From a virus, in the IMG/VR virus record IMGVR_UViG_3300025131_000261, positions 1 to 30,455 of that record: a DNA stretch of 30,455 bases, one strand, 5' to 3'. Positions 30,162 through 30,455 of this stretch are shown here, one piece after another (within the stretch, counting starts at the first letter, position 1; each line of letters starts with the position of its first letter). Under the pieces are notes generated by a model. That model was not told the origin of the DNA. It was given only the letters and a program-made list of their open reading frames with translations, and did no database searches. The position numbers were made by a program, and so were the translations under genes.

Positions 30162-30455
30162 ATGGCTAGAAATAGAATATTAAAAAAAGAGTTTTGGTGT
30201 GATGAGAAGATTATTGAATTATTATACATTGAACGATTATTATTCTTAGGAATGACCAACTTTGCAGATGATAAGGGGATTCAGTTATACTCTCCAAAGG
30301 GATTAAAGGCAAAGATATTTCCTGCTGACGATTTAAGTGCAAATGCGATTGAAAATGGACTAACTAAAATGGAAGAACTAGGGTTAATTGAGTTTGGTAA
30401 TGATAATACATTGATTAGGATCAAGAATTGGGATTTACATCAGAAAATCAATAGG
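30162..30455 (+). CDS. Phage replication initiator, N-terminal part (3' partial)
   Basis: An open frame of 98 codons running off the right edge. It begins MARNRILKKEFWCDEKIIELLYIERLLFLGMTNFADDKGIQLYSPKGLKAKIFPADDLSANAIENGLTKMEELGLIEF and ends WDLHQKINR. This is the N-terminal winged-helix-like domain common to phage replication initiation/replisome organizer proteins ('RIlkkxFfxdexia...LFxGLxxxaDdxGxxxxxPkxlkaxifP'). Such proteins bind the origin and load the helicase. AGGAG lies about 12 bases upstream, rather long. The missing C-terminal half may be the gene at the left edge, which has the matching IPHPATFLNQERF motif. Confidence 0.75.
   Translation, partial: MARNRILKKEFWCDEKIIELLYIERLLFLGMTNFADDKGIQLYSPKGLKAKIFPADDLSANAIENGLTKMEELGLIEFGNDNTLIRIKNWDLHQKINR

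Overview
The window is a compact, AT-rich stretch of a tailed dsDNA phage (siphovirus-type) genome. Every gene I can support lies on the + strand. Genes are packed head to tail with TAATG or ATGA overlaps and mostly AGGAG-type ribosome binding sites, which points to a bacterial host with ordinary Shine-Dalgarno initiation. Nothing in the sequence names the host. I see no integrase, repressor, transposase, tRNA or CRISPR array.

Layout. Positions 1-1290 hold the C-terminal end of a replication-initiator-like gene, an intergenic block with a very stable predicted RNA fold, two small genes and a RusA-type Holliday junction resolvase. Positions 1324-7377 form the packaging and head module: small and large terminase, portal, Mu gpF-like head protein, a virion-morphogenesis-like protein, scaffold, a small gene and the major capsid protein, ended by a hairpin terminator. 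Positions 7434-9363 hold small genes and a probable lysis cassette: an M15 peptidase endolysin, a membrane/coiled-coil protein, a small protein resembling the beta domain of MscS channels, and a small membrane protein. Positions 9363-12484 encode three fibre- or decoration-like proteins. Positions 12492-24359 are the neck and tail module: a DUF1320/Gp36-like connector, tail terminator candidate, tail tube, tail assembly chaperones with a -1 frameshift site, tape measure, a 1668-residue tail hub/tip protein, and two distal tail proteins, closed by a strong rho-independent terminator.

Positions 24440-24982 contain no protein gene. They fold on paper into a large, multi-helix RNA with a long-range closing helix and a predicted pseudoknot. 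This is the strongest candidate for an undescribed element here. From 24983 onward lies an early-type region of small zinc-binding and membrane proteins, a recombination/ssDNA-binding-like protein with an SSB-like acidic tip, a lysine-rich repeat protein, a winged-helix protein, a radical SAM enzyme next to a DNA cytosine-5 methyltransferase, and the N-terminal part of a replication initiator running off the right end.

The right-end gene has the N-terminal half, and the left-end gene the C-terminal half, of the same kind of phage replication protein. The window may therefore be a nearly complete circular or circularly permuted genome of a little over 30 kb, cut inside that gene. This is inference. 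The two ends do not join in frame directly, so some sequence would be missing between them.
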